Source of the DNA: Deltaproteobacteria bacterium
GTDB lineage: Bacteria > Desulfobacterota > Syntrophia > Syntrophales > Smithellaceae
Direction of reading: 5' to 3'
Length of the DNA: 51,148 nt
NCBI GenBank assembly: GCA_025361065.1
Contig: JANYAY010000024.1
Location: forward strand, 1 to 51,148
Shown piece after piece: positions 51,024 through 51,148 of the stretch. Each line of letters starts with the position of its first letter. Position 1 is the stretch's first letter. The translations under genes and the position numbers were made by a program. The notes under the pieces are model-generated. The model ran no database searches, was not told the origin of the DNA, and saw only the letters and a program-made list of their open reading frames with translations.

Positions 51024-51148
51024 ATGTTCATGGGTAGAATACATCCAATCTTTAAAAAAAGAAGCAGCAACAACCTGTCCAAGCGAGACGAATCGGTAGT
51101 GTCAAAAGTTTTATGAAAACTAGCACGGATAAATGAAAAGAGAGATAG

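Overview
The window looks like chromosomal DNA of an anaerobic, Gram-negative bacterium of the Desulfobacterota, most like the Syntrophales (Syntrophus/Smithella relatives). This placement is an inference from gene content: a fused ADP-forming acyl-CoA synthetase beside a 4-hydroxybutyrate/acetyl-CoA transferase-type enzyme, an HSD17B10-like 3-hydroxyacyl-CoA dehydrogenase, a PilT/PilU pair, an archaeal/fungal-type aspartate-semialdehyde dehydrogenase, and a HesB/IscA-like gene whose first conserved cysteine codon is an in-frame TGA (candidate selenoprotein). Base composition is moderate, except for an AT-rich islet at about 37.9-40.3 kb.

Layout. 1-7.5 kb, mostly minus strand: an MltA-type lytic transglycosylase lipoprotein cut by the window edge, a PilZ-like protein, a WbuC-type cupin preceded by an overlapping 31-aa hydrophobic peptide, an unknown secreted protein, an Rcp1-like response regulator (plus strand), an ABC-2 exporter pair and a nitroreductase. 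7.5-8.6 kb has no large gene but holds a dispersed repeat, a 48-aa ORF and a candidate structured RNA ending in a strong terminator. 8.6-15.6 kb (minus): penicillin-acylase-family hydrolase, D-aminoacylase-type amidohydrolase, LEA-type lipoprotein, TPR lipoprotein, YgbA_NO protein and tRNA-Leu(CAG). 15.7-20 kb (plus): ribF, asd, a 3-methyladenine DNA glycosylase and an MCP without a periplasmic sensor domain.

20.2-32.6 kb: an ABC exporter of the LolD-ATPase / FtsX-permease / HlyD-adaptor kind. Its adaptor gene is separated from the other two by a complete type I restriction-modification module (hsdM, a DUF1016/YhcG nuclease, a small ORF, hsdS, hsdR). The adaptor gene carries a one-base frameshift near its 3' end. 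32.6-37 kb: an iron-containing alcohol dehydrogenase, an unknown secreted protein, a MESH1-like HD alarmone hydrolase and a secreted transglutaminase-like protein. 36.9-40.3 kb: a 125-bp element with 20-bp terminal inverted repeats, a DUF4258/DUF2283 toxin-antitoxin-like pair, and the AT-rich islet (DUF2971 protein, a secreted CsgG-like/adhesin-E-like protein, a small membrane protein). 40.4-42 kb: the candidate selenoprotein and a TPR protein, then a patch of decayed sequence that includes a frameshifted fragment of a CoA-transferase gene. 42-49.2 kb (minus): ADP-forming acyl-CoA synthetase, CoA-transferase, a pseudo-receiver protein, pilU and pilT. 49.4-51 kb: tRNA-Ala(CGC) and a short-chain dehydrogenase.

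The most interesting signals lie outside the ordinary genes: (i) the TGA-containing HesB-like gene with a possible SECIS hairpin; (ii) three copies of a roughly 100-bp repeat, each placed 29-41 bp before a start codon in the same orientation relative to that gene; (iii) a second, roughly 130-bp conserved sequence upstream of two exported-protein genes; (iv) a structured RNA candidate at 8.35-8.51 kb; (v) the restriction module inside an exporter operon, flanked by an 8-bp direct repeat.
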